Below, piece after piece: positions 1 to 7,871 of a DNA stretch of 46,140 nucleotides. Source of the DNA: Candidatus Delongbacteria bacterium (lineage in GTDB: Bacteria; JAGOEH01); NCBI GenBank assembly GCA_017997825.1, contig JAGOEH010000006.1, positions 1 through 46,140 on the forward strand, in the 5' to 3' direction. How positions within the stretch are numbered: the stretch's first letter is position 1; every line of letters starts with the position of its first letter. The notes beneath the pieces were generated by a model, which was not told where the DNA came from, did no database searches, and saw only the letters and a program-made list of their open reading frames with translations. Both the position numbers and the translations under genes were made by a program.

Positions 1-372
1 GGCCTCGATATACTGGCCCTGCCCCTCGGTTTTCGGTTTGATCCGGGTCTTCAGTGATTCCATCGTCAGCTCATCCGAAAACAGATGCTTCAACTCGATC
101 TTTTCTTCGTTTTCCGCCCGGTCAATGGCATAGAACACCTCGGTCTTGGTAATGGCCTGCTTGTTCTGGATGTAAAGCAGCAGATGCTCAAACACTCGTT
201 TGATTTTCTTGACTTCATCTTCCGGGCCGTTGATCAACAATCGATTATCCCGGTATACAATACTGCTGTAAAATTCGCGTTCGATCAAACGCAGCCAGCG
301 ATCGTTGGTCCCCAGTAAAACTAAGGGATCCGCCAACTCCAATCTGATCTCTTCCGATGTGATATGCTCGAT
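1..372 (-). CDS. phoH: PhoH-like ATPase, N-terminal part (runs off the left edge)
   Basis: About 124 residues are visible, translated leftward to base 1. They match the N-terminal domain of PhoH-family proteins: the pattern LLGTNDRWLRLIEREF followed by a KH-like stretch (RDNRLLINGPEDEVKKI) and the linker IKPKTEGQGQYIEA that precedes the P-loop ATPase domain. That ATPase domain lies outside the window. PhoH proteins are cytoplasmic ATPases linked to RNA metabolism, with no well-settled substrate. The start is odd. A good AGGAG ribosome site lies at 381-385 on the minus strand, but no ATG, GTG or TTG follows at proper distance. The codon 8 nt downstream is ATC (372-370); ATT at 378 is only 2 nt away; the first ordinary start is a TTG inside the conserved domain. 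I placed the start at ATC. Family assignment is fairly sure, the start is not. Confidence 0.75.
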   Translation of the reverse strand, partial: MEHITSEEIRLELADPLVLLGTNDRWLRLIEREFYSSIVYRDNRLLINGPEDEVKKIKRVFEHLLLYIQNKQAITKTEVFYAIDRAENEEKIELKHLFSDELTMESLKTRIKPKTEGQGQYIEA

Positions 373-388
373 GGGAATTTCTCCTGAT

Positions 389-420
389 AAAAAAAGGCTC
401 TTGAGGATATCAAGAGCCTT
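389..420 (-). terminator. Rho-independent terminator after the LysM gene
   Basis: A perfect 10-bp stem (394-403 with 411-420, AAGGCTCTTG) with a 7-nt loop is followed on the minus strand by seven T (395-389). It lies between the LysM protein stop (457) and the phoH ribosome site (385), so it should end the lipoprotein-LysM transcript. phoH would then need read-through or a promoter I cannot see. An exact 9-bp tandem repeat, GTATCGATC twice (433-450), sits just upstream. Confidence 0.85.
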
Positions 421-456
421 TAATGGGTTATGGTATCGATCGTATCGATCAATATG

Positions 457-1077
457 CTATCGGGGAATGGTAAAAACCTGTCCCGGCTGAATCAGATTCG
501 GATCTTTGATCTGGTCTTTATTGGCTTCATAGATTTTGGTCCATTCGCGCCAATTGCCGTAAACTTCCCAATAACCGGCGATCCGGCTCAGCCAATCACC
601 CTTCATGACCTTATAGGAATCCATTTTTTCCAATGGAATCCGCAATACCCAGTTCGGGTAAATCAGGTTGGGATCACGAATCTTATCGCGGTTAGAGCGA
701 TAAATCACCGGCCAGCGAAGCGGATTGCCGAAATACTGTGAATATCCGGCGATCTTCCACAGGCATTCACCCTTAACCACGGTATGCATGGCTTCTTTGG
801 GTTTTTCCATCAGCTTGGCCAGTTTAGCCTGCAGTGCCGATACCTCTTCCTGACATTTGGCTAGTTCCGCTTTCAGCGGCTCCAATTCCTCTTTCAGTTT
901 GGCAATCGCGTCTTCCAGAGCCGGAATCTGAGCCTTGGCATCGGCTTCCCGCTTCTGGTAAGTCTGCAGCATATGCTTCCATTCATCATAGGTCAATTTT
1001 TCCTGCTGGGCCTGTACCGTACTCAAGCAGAAGCTCAGGCAGAGAATCACACTCAGTAATCCTATCCACTTTTTCAT
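457..1077 (-). CDS. Secreted coiled-coil protein with two C-terminal LysM domains
   Basis: A 206-residue protein when started at the ATG at 1077, which has AAAGGAG just upstream and opens a clear signal peptide (about residues 1-23, ending VQAQ). An upstream in-frame start at 1119 would bury the signal peptide and is less likely. Residues about 35-95 form an amphipathic coiled coil with one cysteine (about C75, in LAKCQEE). Two LysM-like domains follow, at about 102-152 and 155-206, each opening with a V-K/M-KGxxLxxIAGY pattern and ending in P-G/N-x-V-x-x-IP. LysM domains bind N-acetylglucosamine-containing glycans, so this is probably a periplasmic peptidoglycan-binding scaffold. It lies 22 nt after the coiled-coil lipoprotein gene, and the two proteins share a similar cysteine-containing helix ending in EKP. 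No catalytic domain is seen. Confidence 0.85.
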   Translation of the reverse strand: MKKWIGLLSVILCLSFCLSTVQAQQEKLTYDEWKHMLQTYQKREADAKAQIPALEDAIAKLKEELEPLKAELAKCQEEVSALQAKLAKLMEKPKEAMHTVVKGECLWKIAGYSQYFGNPLRWPVIYRSNRDKIRDPNLIYPNWVLRIPLEKMDSYKVMKGDWLSRIAGYWEVYGNWREWTKIYEANKDQIKDPNLIQPGQVFTIPR

Positions 1078-1099
1078 TTCTATCTCCTTTCCTCTACCT

Positions 1100-1393
1100 T
1101 TACTTAGCCGGTTTTTCAAGCTTATCGATTTCAGCCTGCAGCCGTTCTTTTTCCTGTTTGCATTTTTCCAGAGCGTCTTTAGCGGAACTGATTTCAGATT
1201 CCAAACGGCTTTTCTCGGATTTCAGACTTGCCAGTTTAGATTCCGCGGATTCAGCCGCTTTGCGGGCTTCTTCCAACTGCTTCATCTCTTCTGCGCTTGG
1301 CCTTTTGGTACAACCACCCAGCTGAGGCAGAACAACAAGCGCCGATCCTAACAGGATGAGGTTTATCCATTTGCTCAGACGACTTCGGTTCAT
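1100..1393 (-). CDS. Small coiled-coil lipoprotein
   Basis: A 97-residue protein with a lipoprotein signal peptide: positively charged start, hydrophobic core and lipobox LGGC with the lipidated cysteine at residue 28. The rest is almost entirely heptad-patterned coiled coil rich in E, K and A, with a second cysteine at residue 78 (LEKCKQE) and the ending KLEKPAK. In size and shape it resembles small outer-membrane lipoproteins of the Lpp type, but no sequence homology to Lpp is claimed. The start has a strong AAGGAGG site. It is the first gene of a two-gene unit with the LysM protein, driven by a good promoter at 1439-1467. Function is unknown; a structural envelope role with its neighbour is an inference. 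Confidence 0.8.
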   Translation of the reverse strand: MNRSRLSKWINLILLGSALVVLPQLGGCTKRPSAEEMKQLEEARKAAESAESKLASLKSEKSRLESEISSAKDALEKCKQEKERLQAEIDKLEKPAK

Positions 1394-1438
1394 TCAACGA
1401 CCTCCTTGTGGTTAATGATAACTGATTCGCTTTAGGAT

Positions 1439-1467
1439 TATATAACACATTTCAAATGGATTGTCAA
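1439..1467 (-). promoter_or_regulatory. Sigma-70-type promoter of the lipoprotein-LysM pair
   Basis: On the minus strand, TTGACA (1467-1462), a 17-nt spacer and TATATA (1444-1439) lie about 46 nt upstream of the lipoprotein start. Between here and the end of hflX there is a small inverted repeat, GATAAT-CA-ATTATC (1510-1523), and no clear terminator. Confidence 0.75.
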
Positions 1468-1560
1468 GATTTTTTTTTCAAACGTTCCGGTCATTGTAAC
1501 ATTCTATTCGATAATCAATTATCCATATAGAGTTTTTGGCTGTACCGAATTCTCAACCGA

Positions 1561-2658
1561 CTAGAAAACCTTATGGGTAGCTTTCACGATCTCGCCGGTT
1601 TCCCGGATCCGGTTTTTCAGTTGCTCCAGCCCCTGTCCGGAGAGGGCTGAAAGATAGAGGCCATCGGGATCCAGAATAGCGAGTTCCGTTTCGATTCGAT
1701 CGATTTTATTATAAATCTTCCATATCGGTTTTTGGTCCAGTCCGATCTCCTTAAGGGTCTGTTCGACAATTTCGATTTGCCGTTTGTATTCGGGATGAGA
1801 TCCATCGATCACCATCCAGATCAGATCGGCAAATTCAGCTTCCATTAGGGTGCTTTTGAAGGAGGCAATCAGATGATGGGGCAGGCGGCGGATAAATCCG
1901 ATGGTATCGGTGATCAGGATTTCTCGCCCGGGTAGAACCCCCCATTTGCGGGTCCGGGGATCCAGGGTGGCAAATAGTTTATCATCAGCATAGGTATGGC
2001 CGCCGGTCAGAGCGTTCAAAAGCGTACTTTTACCGGCATTGGTGTATCCGACCAAAGCTATCCGAAAGGCATCGGCCCGGCGTTTTTGTTGATTGCGACG
2101 ATTGCGTTCCACTTTAGCCAGCTTCTCTTTGATCAGAGAGATCTGGCGCTTGGTGTCCCGCCGGTCGACTTCCAACTGTGTCTCACCGCCGCCGCCACGG
2201 ACTTTGATACCACCGTACTGACGATCCAGATGGGTCCATTGGCCCGACAAGCGGGGCAAAAGATGTTCCAGACGCGCCAGTTGAACCTGCAATTCCGATT
2301 CCCGGGTAACCGCATGACGGCTGAAAATATCTAGTATCAGATCCGTTCGATCGATAACGTCAATCCCCCATGCTTTTTCCAGGTTTTTAATCTGGATGGG
2401 AGAAAGCTCATTATCGAAAATGACCCGCTGAATGGATCGCTCCTCGATCCGGTTTTTCAACCGCGCAACATTGCCTTCTCCCATCATAAATTTGGCCGAA
2501 AAGGAATCGACCGCAATCGGGATCATTTCATCCACCTGCAATCCATCGGTTTCAGAAAGCAGTTTTAATTCTTCAAAGGAAGCCGGCCAGTCGGACTGAT
2601 TTTTGTGTTTTTTCAGATAGACGGTCAGCAGGAGAACGGGTTCCGGTATCATCGTCAC
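1561..2658 (-). CDS. hflX: GTPase HflX
   Basis: A 365-residue HflX-family GTPase of the Obg-HflX superfamily, which binds the 50S subunit and splits or rescues stalled ribosomes in the cytoplasm. The N-terminal HflX domain is followed by the glycine-rich linker GGIKVRGGGGETQLEVDRR, a helical coiled segment, and the G domain with G1 GYTNAGKST, G3 DTIGF, G4 NKID and G5 SALSG. Length is near the lower end for the family. The start shown is GTG with GGAG about 10 nt upstream; an ATG two codons on is possible. It lies 30 nt after ssb, at the end of the tdh-kbl-ssb-hflX run. No terminator is evident behind it. Confidence 0.95.
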   Translation of the reverse strand: MTMIPEPVLLLTVYLKKHKNQSDWPASFEELKLLSETDGLQVDEMIPIAVDSFSAKFMMGEGNVARLKNRIEERSIQRVIFDNELSPIQIKNLEKAWGIDVIDRTDLILDIFSRHAVTRESELQVQLARLEHLLPRLSGQWTHLDRQYGGIKVRGGGGETQLEVDRRDTKRQISLIKEKLAKVERNRRNQQKRRADAFRIALVGYTNAGKSTLLNALTGGHTYADDKLFATLDPRTRKWGVLPGREILITDTIGFIRRLPHHLIASFKSTLMEAEFADLIWMVIDGSHPEYKRQIEIVEQTLKEIGLDQKPIWKIYNKIDRIETELAILDPDGLYLSALSGQGLEQLKNRIRETGEIVKATHKVF

Positions 2659-2688
2659 GCTCGGTCAACTCCGTAACAGGGTCGGGGA

Positions 2689-3159
2689 TTAGAAAGGAAG
2701 ATCGTCGGCATCCTCTCCGCCCATCGGGGAGGCCGGCATAGAATGATCGCCTCCATTGTCAGGAAATTTTTCATGTTCTTCCGGCAGCGGAGGGACATCG
2801 GCGGTCGATGATTCGGGCCGGGATCCGATGAATTGGATAGTATCGGCCACGACTTCGGTAAAATACATTTTCTTGCCCGGATTTTTGGCATCATCTACCG
2901 TCCGGGTCTGTAGCTTGCCCTCCACATACACCAGGCTGCCCTTTTTCACATATTGGCCTACAAAATCAGCCAATTTTCGCCACGCCACCACCCGATGCCA
3001 GTCGGTGCGTTCGGTTAGTTGCCCGCCGGCATCTTTCCATGCTTCGTTGGTCGCCAGATTAAAATTGGCACAGGAGACTCCGGAGGGAGTCATCCGGATT
3101 GTGGGATCACCGCCCAGGCGGCCGATCAATAGAACCTTGTTGAGAGTACCTCGTGCCAT
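2689..3159 (-). CDS. ssb: Single-stranded DNA-binding protein
   Basis: A 156-residue SSB that coats single-stranded DNA in replication, recombination and repair. The OB fold occupies about residues 1-110, with the typical NKVLLIGRLGGDPTIR opening and the TDWHRVVAWRKLADF core. A short Pro/Glu/Gly-rich linker leads to the acidic C-terminal tip DADDLPF, the docking peptide for partner proteins. Length and ending are canonical. The ribosome site AAGGAGG overlaps the kbl stop region (12-nt gap), suggesting co-transcription or translational coupling. Its place between amino-acid catabolism genes and hflX looks like operon economy rather than a functional link. Confidence 0.96.
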   Translation of the reverse strand: MARGTLNKVLLIGRLGGDPTIRMTPSGVSCANFNLATNEAWKDAGGQLTERTDWHRVVAWRKLADFVGQYVKKGSLVYVEGKLQTRTVDDAKNPGKKMYFTEVVADTIQFIGSRPESSTADVPPLPEEHEKFPDNGGDHSMPASPMGGEDADDLPF

Positions 3160-3171
3160 ACCTCATCCTCC

Positions 3172-4356
3172 TTAGATGATATTCAGTTTCTTACCGACAA
3201 CCGCAAACGCGTTCAGACAGCGGTCCAGATGCTCCCGCTGATGAGCAGCGGAGATCTGGAGCCGGATTCTGGCCAATCCCTTAGGAACCACCGGATAGCT
3301 GAATCCGATTACATAGATTCCTTCATCCAACAACATGTTAGCCATATCGGACGCCAAACGGGCTTCTCCCAGCATGACCGGTACAATTGGATGAACGCCG
3401 TCCCGAATGGTAAAACCGAGCTGTTGGATACCCGCTCTAAAATAAGCGGTATTCTCGTTCAGATGGGTAATCAGATCATTGGAGCTCTGCAGCAGATCGA
3501 ACACTTTAAGGCTGGCGCCGACGACCGCCGGGGAAACGGTGTTGGAAAACAGATAGGGGCGGGATCGCTGGCGCAGGTAATCCACGATTTCCCGTCGGGC
3601 GGCCGTGAAGCCTCCTGAGGCTCCCCCCAAGGCTTTTCCCAGGGTCGAGGTGATAATATCGACCCGGCCCATCACCTGGTTGTACTCGGTTGTCCCCCGA
3701 CCGGTTTGTCCCACAAAACCGGTCGCATGAGAATCATCCACCATCACCAGGGCATGATAACGATCCGCCAGATCACATATCTGGTCCAGCCGGGCAATAT
3801 AGCCGTCCATACTGAATACGCCGTCGGTAGCGATCAGACGGAATCGGGCCCCGGCAGCCTCTTTCAGCCGGGCTTCCAGATCATTCATATCGTTGTTTTT
3901 GTATCGATATCGCTGGGCTTTGCACAATCGGATCCCATCGATAATCGAGGCATGGTTCAGCTCATCGGAGATAATGGCATCCTCCTCACCCAACAGGGTC
4001 TCGAACAGACCGCCGTTGGCGTCAAAACAGGAACTGTAGAGAATAGCATCATCCATATGAAGAAAATCGGCGATTTTGCGCTCCAATTGCTTATGGATGT
4101 CCTGAGTGCCGCAAATAAAACGGACCGAGGAGAGACCATAACCATAGCGGTCCAGGCATTCCCGGGCGGCCCGGATCAGATCGGGGTGATTGGCCAGGCC
4201 CAGATAATTGTTGGCGCAGAAATTGATAACCTCCCCTTGCGCCGTACGGATCAAGGCTTTTTGATCGGAAAGTATCAACCGTTCCGCTTTGAATAATCCT
4301 TCCCGCCTGATATGATCAAGCTGTTCGGCCAGGTAGACGGTATAATCCTTGTACAT
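3172..4356 (-). CDS. kbl: 2-amino-3-ketobutyrate CoA ligase (glycine C-acetyltransferase)
   Basis: A 394-residue PLP enzyme of the alpha-oxoamine synthase family. It converts 2-amino-3-ketobutyrate plus CoA to glycine plus acetyl-CoA, the second step of threonine degradation. Seen in the sequence: [15 protein letters not shown] near the N-terminus, the active-site block [10 protein letters not shown], and the PLP-lysine motif [14 protein letters not shown]. Length and ending match Kbl closely. BioF and HemA relatives share the fold, but the adjacent tdh, with a 12-nt gap, strongly favours Kbl. A GGAG site precedes the ATG. Confidence 0.95.
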   Translation of the reverse strand: MYKDYTVYLAEQLDHIRREGLFKAERLILSDQKALIRTAQGEVINFCANNYLGLANHPDLIRAARECLDRYGYGLSSVRFICGTQDIHKQLERKIADFLHMDDAILYSSCFDANGGLFETLLGEEDAIISDELNHASIIDGIRLCKAQRYRYKNNDMNDLEARLKEAAGARFRLIATDGVFSMDGYIARLDQICDLADRYHALVMVDDSHATGFVGQTGRGTTEYNQVMGRVDIITSTLGKALGGASGGFTAARREIVDYLRQRSRPYLFSNTVSPAVVGASLKVFDLLQSSNDLITHLNENTAYFRAGIQQLGFTIRDGVHPIVPVMLGEARLASDMANMLLDEGIYVIGFSYPVVPKGLARIRLQISAAHQREHLDRCLNAFAVVGKKLNII

Positions 4357-4368
4357 GAGAAACGCTCC

Positions 4369-5535
4369 TTATGACTGAATTTTAAAGATGACTTTGGGGT
4401 TGGCATCGATCGCCTGCTGGAAGGTGGTTGGATTGAAGCTGTGAAAATCGTACATGCTCTTCCCTTCCTGCAGAATGATCTTCCAGATCTTTTCGGCGGT
4501 ATCATTCCCGCTTTCCAGAATCGATTTGGTGAAGTACCAGGTTTCCCAGAGCCGGCGGCCGATGACGCTATGCATTGAAACACCGTCCACAATCAGCTTG
4601 TCGATGCTTTCAATAACGGCATTACCGGAACGCAGGCCGAACAGGATCACATCTCCACCGCGGCGGGTAGCGAAAATGGCATTGTTGATGGAGTGATTCA
4701 GTCCCGTCATTTCGATCGCCACATCGATTCCAACGCCTTGGGTGACACTCCGGATCGTTTCGGTCAGGCCGGGTTGGTGATGGTAATGATGTTCCGGGAT
4801 TTCGCCGGGATCGATCACCAGGTCTGCTCCCAGGGCCTTGGCCATCGCCTGGTGCATGGGGTTGGGCTCAATTCCGATAATCTCGATGGCCCCCAATTGC
4901 CGGGCCACCATAATAGCGAACAATCCGATGGTGCCGCAGCCGAAAATGGCCACCCGTTTACCTCTCAGGTTGACCTTGGTACAGGCGTGAACCGCATTGC
5001 CGAAGGGTTCCTGAACCGCCGCCACCTCCGGGCGAATCTTGTCTATATTGGTCGGCCACAAGGCACGCGCCGGCAGTTTGATATACTCGGCAAAACATCC
5101 ATCGTAAGATATGCCGATAATATAGTTCTTGGCACAGACATGATTGTCTCCGACCCGGCACTGATAGCACACTCCACAAATAATATGACTCTCGGTCGAT
5201 ACGATATCACCGGGACGATAGCCGAATTCCCGAGCCGCCTTGGTCCCGACCTCCACAATCTCACCCAGCAGCTCATGACCGATAATCCGAACATCCCGTC
5301 CCTCACTGGACAAGCTGTCATAGATCATATCCCGGAACGATTTGCGATACCAAATCCCGCGATCGGAACCGCAAACTCCGGCATAGATAACCCGGATGAT
5401 CACATTATCCAGATCATCGATCCGATTTACCGGATCCAATTCGGGCTTGGGAACTTCCCGCATCTCAAACCCGATGCTCTTATCCCAATCCATACTGGAA
5501 CGATCATATATTAACGCCTTCATCGTCGACGCCAT
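4369..5535 (-). CDS. tdh: Zinc-dependent L-threonine 3-dehydrogenase (medium-chain)
   Basis: A 388-residue medium-chain dehydrogenase. The catalytic-zinc ligands are in GVCGSDRG, GHELLGE and QEPFGN. The structural zinc site has four cysteines spaced as in the family (CGVCYQCRVGDNHVC), and the NAD-binding Rossmann motif is GCGTIGLFA. Threonine dehydrogenase oxidises L-threonine with NAD+ to 2-amino-3-ketobutyrate, the substrate of the next gene, kbl. Members of the superfamily with other alcohol substrates look similar, so the pairing with kbl carries the specific call. It is first in the tdh-kbl-ssb-hflX run, with AGGAAGAGG before the ATG and a promoter at 5626-5654. A Met four residues in is an alternative start. 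The protein is somewhat longer than the E. coli enzyme. Confidence 0.88.
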   Translation of the reverse strand: MASTMKALIYDRSSMDWDKSIGFEMREVPKPELDPVNRIDDLDNVIIRVIYAGVCGSDRGIWYRKSFRDMIYDSLSSEGRDVRIIGHELLGEIVEVGTKAAREFGYRPGDIVSTESHIICGVCYQCRVGDNHVCAKNYIIGISYDGCFAEYIKLPARALWPTNIDKIRPEVAAVQEPFGNAVHACTKVNLRGKRVAIFGCGTIGLFAIMVARQLGAIEIIGIEPNPMHQAMAKALGADLVIDPGEIPEHHYHHQPGLTETIRSVTQGVGIDVAIEMTGLNHSINNAIFATRRGGDVILFGLRSGNAVIESIDKLIVDGVSMHSVIGRRLWETWYFTKSILESGNDTAEKIWKIILQEGKSMYDFHSFNPTTFQQAIDANPKVIFKIQS

Positions 5536-5625
5536 ATCCTCTTCCTTTCATATGAACAAACTTCGTTCCGAATGTTAATAAAAAAACCATGGCCGAAATG
5601 ACTACATCCTTGTCTATTCTATATT

Positions 5626-5654
5626 AATTAAGAAAAAATATTGGAATTTGTCAA
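5626..5654 (-). promoter_or_regulatory. Sigma-70-type promoter of the tdh operon
   Basis: On the minus strand, TTGACA (5654-5649), 17 nt, then TTAATT (5631-5626); TAATTA at 18-nt spacing is equivalent. It lies about 90 nt upstream of tdh and back to back with a plus-strand promoter at 5672-5699. Confidence 0.6.
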
Positions 5655-5671
5655 GAATTTTATAAAACATA

Positions 5672-5699
5672 TTGACATTTAAAAAATAATTCTTAGATT
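5672..5699 (+). promoter_or_regulatory. Promoter of the HD-GYP regulator gene
   Basis: TTGACA (5672-5677), a 16-nt spacer and TAGATT (5694-5699) lie 19 nt before the ATG of the response regulator, giving a very short leader with a GAAGG ribosome site. Confidence 0.6.
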
Positions 5700-5718
5700 G
5701 AAACGAAGGTTACCAACT

Positions 5719-7233
5719 ATGAAAAAAATACTGATTGTAGACGATGATACATCCAATCTGGAAATCCTAAAAGAGATCCTGGAGCTGGATGGTTATGAAA
5801 CCCTGACCACCACGCTGGGGCTTCAGGCCATTGAGCTGGCCATTCGGCATATCCCGGATATTATTCTGCTGGACATCATGCTGCCCGACATGAGCGGGAT
5901 TGATGTCTGCGCTAAGATCCGGACCAATCCGTTGTTGAATGATTGTGCCATCATCATGATTACCGGATTGGGCAACCGTGATATCCGGTTAAAGGCCCTC
6001 AAAAGCGGAGCCAATGAATTCCTCAACAAACCCCTGGATCCGATCGAGATCACCACCCGGATCCAGAATCAGCTCCGGATCAAAGCCGCCAAGGAAAAAA
6101 TCAGTTCCGCTCTGGACGAACTGAATAATATCAACCAATACTCCGAGAGCCTACTGGAGAGCATCAAACTTTCCATCTTTGATTTTCCGGATACCATCGA
6201 AGCCTTTTTGACGCAGATCATCACCAGCTACTCCTATCAGACCGGGATTCCCGAAATCATACTTGTAGCGGGAAGGCAGGATGATAATCAGTACATGATC
6301 TATGCATTCAAGATTCAGGACCGGCGTATCATCGGCAAGGATTTTTTTGAGATTAACGACTTAGGCATGCGTTTTGCCGACCTTAACGGAAAACAGATTT
6401 TTTATGATCAGGGGCATTTGGACAACCAATTTGATCCGAGTTATCTCCACCCCTCGCTCTTGAAATTCTGCAATCCCATCACCAATGGAATCATTTATAC
6501 CCGGAATGAACTCAATCTATTCACCTTTAATTATCAAAATCTGGCTACTGCCATGGAAGAGTATTTCATTCGCGGGTTCCTGCTTCACCTCAACTTTTAT
6601 ATGACCATCAACCGCCAGATCAAGAAGATCCAGGGCTTCTTCATCTATTCGATCGGTTCTCTGGCCCGCGCCGCAGAAGCCAATGATGAAGACACCGGCA
6701 AACATATTGTCCGGGTCAACGAGTATTCCTATCTGTTGGCGCGCGAAATGGGAATGGACACCGAGTTCTGCAAGCGAATCCGGATTATGGCCCAATTGCA
6801 TGATGTCGGCAAGATCCATATCCATCCGGATATTCTTAAAAAACCAACCAAGCTGACTCCTGAGGAATGGGAATTGATTCGGGCCCATCCCTTATCGGGA
6901 GCGCAGATTATCGGGAATTCACCCGATTTTGCCATGGCGCGTATGATCGCCCTTCAGCATCATGAAAACTGGGATGGTTCAGGCTATCCATTCGGAATCG
7001 GCGGGACCGAGATCTCAATGGCGGCTCGAATCGTTAAACTGGTCGATATCTATGACGCCCTCCGCAATGAACGAACTTATAAACCCAGCTTTTCCCATGA
7101 AAAGTCGATTGATATCATTCTGAACGGGGATGGCCGCGTCGTACCGGCCCATTTCGATCCCGACCTGCTCCAATGCTTTCGGGAAAACCATACCAAGATC
7201 AACGATCTGTATGAAGAACTGAAAGATGCTTAG
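5719..7233 (+). CDS. Response regulator with HD-GYP output domain
   Basis: A 504-residue two-component regulator. Residues 1-120 are a receiver domain with the acidic pocket DDD near residue 10, phosphoacceptor D52 (LLDIMLPDMSG) and K104. A middle region of about 180 residues does not match a domain I recognise with certainty. The C-terminal HD-GYP domain (from about 320) has H361-D362 in QLHDVGK, the paired histidines LQHHENWDGSGYP (GYP at 422-424) and the motif KLVDIYDALRNERTYK. HD-GYP domains usually hydrolyse cyclic di-GMP, so the protein likely lowers c-di-GMP on phosphorylation. No sensor kinase is adjacent. The ATG at 5719 has a GAAGG site and starts exactly at the receiver fold; an upstream TTG at 5698 overlaps the promoter and was rejected. 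Confidence 0.93.
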   Translation: MKKILIVDDDTSNLEILKEILELDGYETLTTTLGLQAIELAIRHIPDIILLDIMLPDMSGIDVCAKIRTNPLLNDCAIIMITGLGNRDIRLKALKSGANEFLNKPLDPIEITTRIQNQLRIKAAKEKISSALDELNNINQYSESLLESIKLSIFDFPDTIEAFLTQIITSYSYQTGIPEIILVAGRQDDNQYMIYAFKIQDRRIIGKDFFEINDLGMRFADLNGKQIFYDQGHLDNQFDPSYLHPSLLKFCNPITNGIIYTRNELNLFTFNYQNLATAMEEYFIRGFLLHLNFYMTINRQIKKIQGFFIYSIGSLARAAEANDEDTGKHIVRVNEYSYLLAREMGMDTEFCKRIRIMAQLHDVGKIHIHPDILKKPTKLTPEEWELIRAHPLSGAQIIGNSPDFAMARMIALQHHENWDGSGYPFGIGGTEISMAARIVKLVDIYDALRNERTYKPSFSHEKSIDIILNGDGRVVPAHFDPDLLQCFRENHTKINDLYEELKDA

Positions 7234-7284
7234 CCTTCCCTTTATCCCTTTCCTATAAATAAATCTCGATCATTTACTTTTCTC

Positions 7285-7313
7285 TTGATTTTTGATTCCG
7301 AATTCACTATTAT
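7285..7313 (+). promoter_or_regulatory. Likely promoter of the small membrane protein-secDF operon
   Basis: TTGATT (7285-7290), 17 nt and TATTAT (7308-7313) lie in the 182-nt gap after the HD-GYP gene, giving a leader of about 95 nt before 7416. The leader contains a short inverted repeat (ACCTT and AAGGT around a T run, about 7314-7332). I see no convincing leader peptide. Confidence 0.5.
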
Positions 7314-7415
7314 ACCTTGCCTTTTTTTAAGGTCAATGAACCACTCAGGTCAGTTTTGGCTGACAAGGCAATCCAAGGGAGATGAAACAAGGTTCTGTCA
7401 AGTACCTGAACAATC

Positions 7416-7856
7416 ATGGAAGCGACTTCGGTATCTGCAACCCGATGGAGAGTCATCCTTCCTCTCATCTATATCTTTCTTATCATCTCATCCTTCGGGA
7501 TTTACTTTCATTACCGGCAGACTACGATTCAGGGTATCAATACGGTTCTGTTGGACCAGACTCCGGAACTGCAGCAGAAACTGGTGGATTTTCTTACCGC
7601 CTATAAGGATCAGTCTTCCCTAAAACTGAGCTACTATTATATGGAGCTGCCTCTGATTGAGAACCGACCGATCCGGAAACTGGTAGCCGAGGTTAATTGC
7701 CGTGGAAATGATCCCTATCTGCTGAGCTTCAACCTGGTGACCTGGATCGATCAACACCATCTGAGAGTATTGGAGAGCCATGATGAACATCGTAAAATCA
7801 GATGGAGAATTGGATATGAAAAAACAGAAATCATTCAATTAACCATAAACAAATAG
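7416..7856 (+). CDS. Small membrane-anchored protein of unknown function
   Basis: A 146-residue protein with one N-terminal membrane segment (about residues 13-32, VILPLIYIFLIISSFGIYF) and a soluble C-terminal part of about 110 residues, probably periplasmic, with alternating beta-type and helical stretches. I do not recognise the family. It ends 15 nt before secD and probably shares the secDF promoter, which raises the possibility of a role at the Sec translocon; that is inference from position only. The ATG has only a weak ribosome site (CAAGG, rather far away), so the start is uncertain. Confidence 0.65.
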   Translation: MEATSVSATRWRVILPLIYIFLIISSFGIYFHYRQTTIQGINTVLLDQTPELQQKLVDFLTAYKDQSSLKLSYYYMELPLIENRPIRKLVAEVNCRGNDPYLLSFNLVTWIDQHHLRVLESHDEHRKIRWRIGYEKTEIIQLTINK

Positions 7857-7871
7857 AATGGAGGATTCCTA

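Noticed and set aside
433-450. Tandem GTATCGATC repeat as the start of a CRISPR or integration site
   Set aside because: Only two 9-bp copies with no spacer, and no integrase or cas gene nearby.
4693-5514. Long plus-strand reading frame opposite tdh, with similar ones opposite the GH13, tyrS and ppiD-like genes
   Set aside because: They are antisense shadows of strongly recognised genes and show no domain features.
7285-7623. Plus-strand reading frame overlapping the small membrane protein upstream of secD
   Set aside because: Its start overlaps the proposed promoter, its sequence looks non-protein-like, and it is a shifted copy of the 7416 gene, which has a clean membrane helix.
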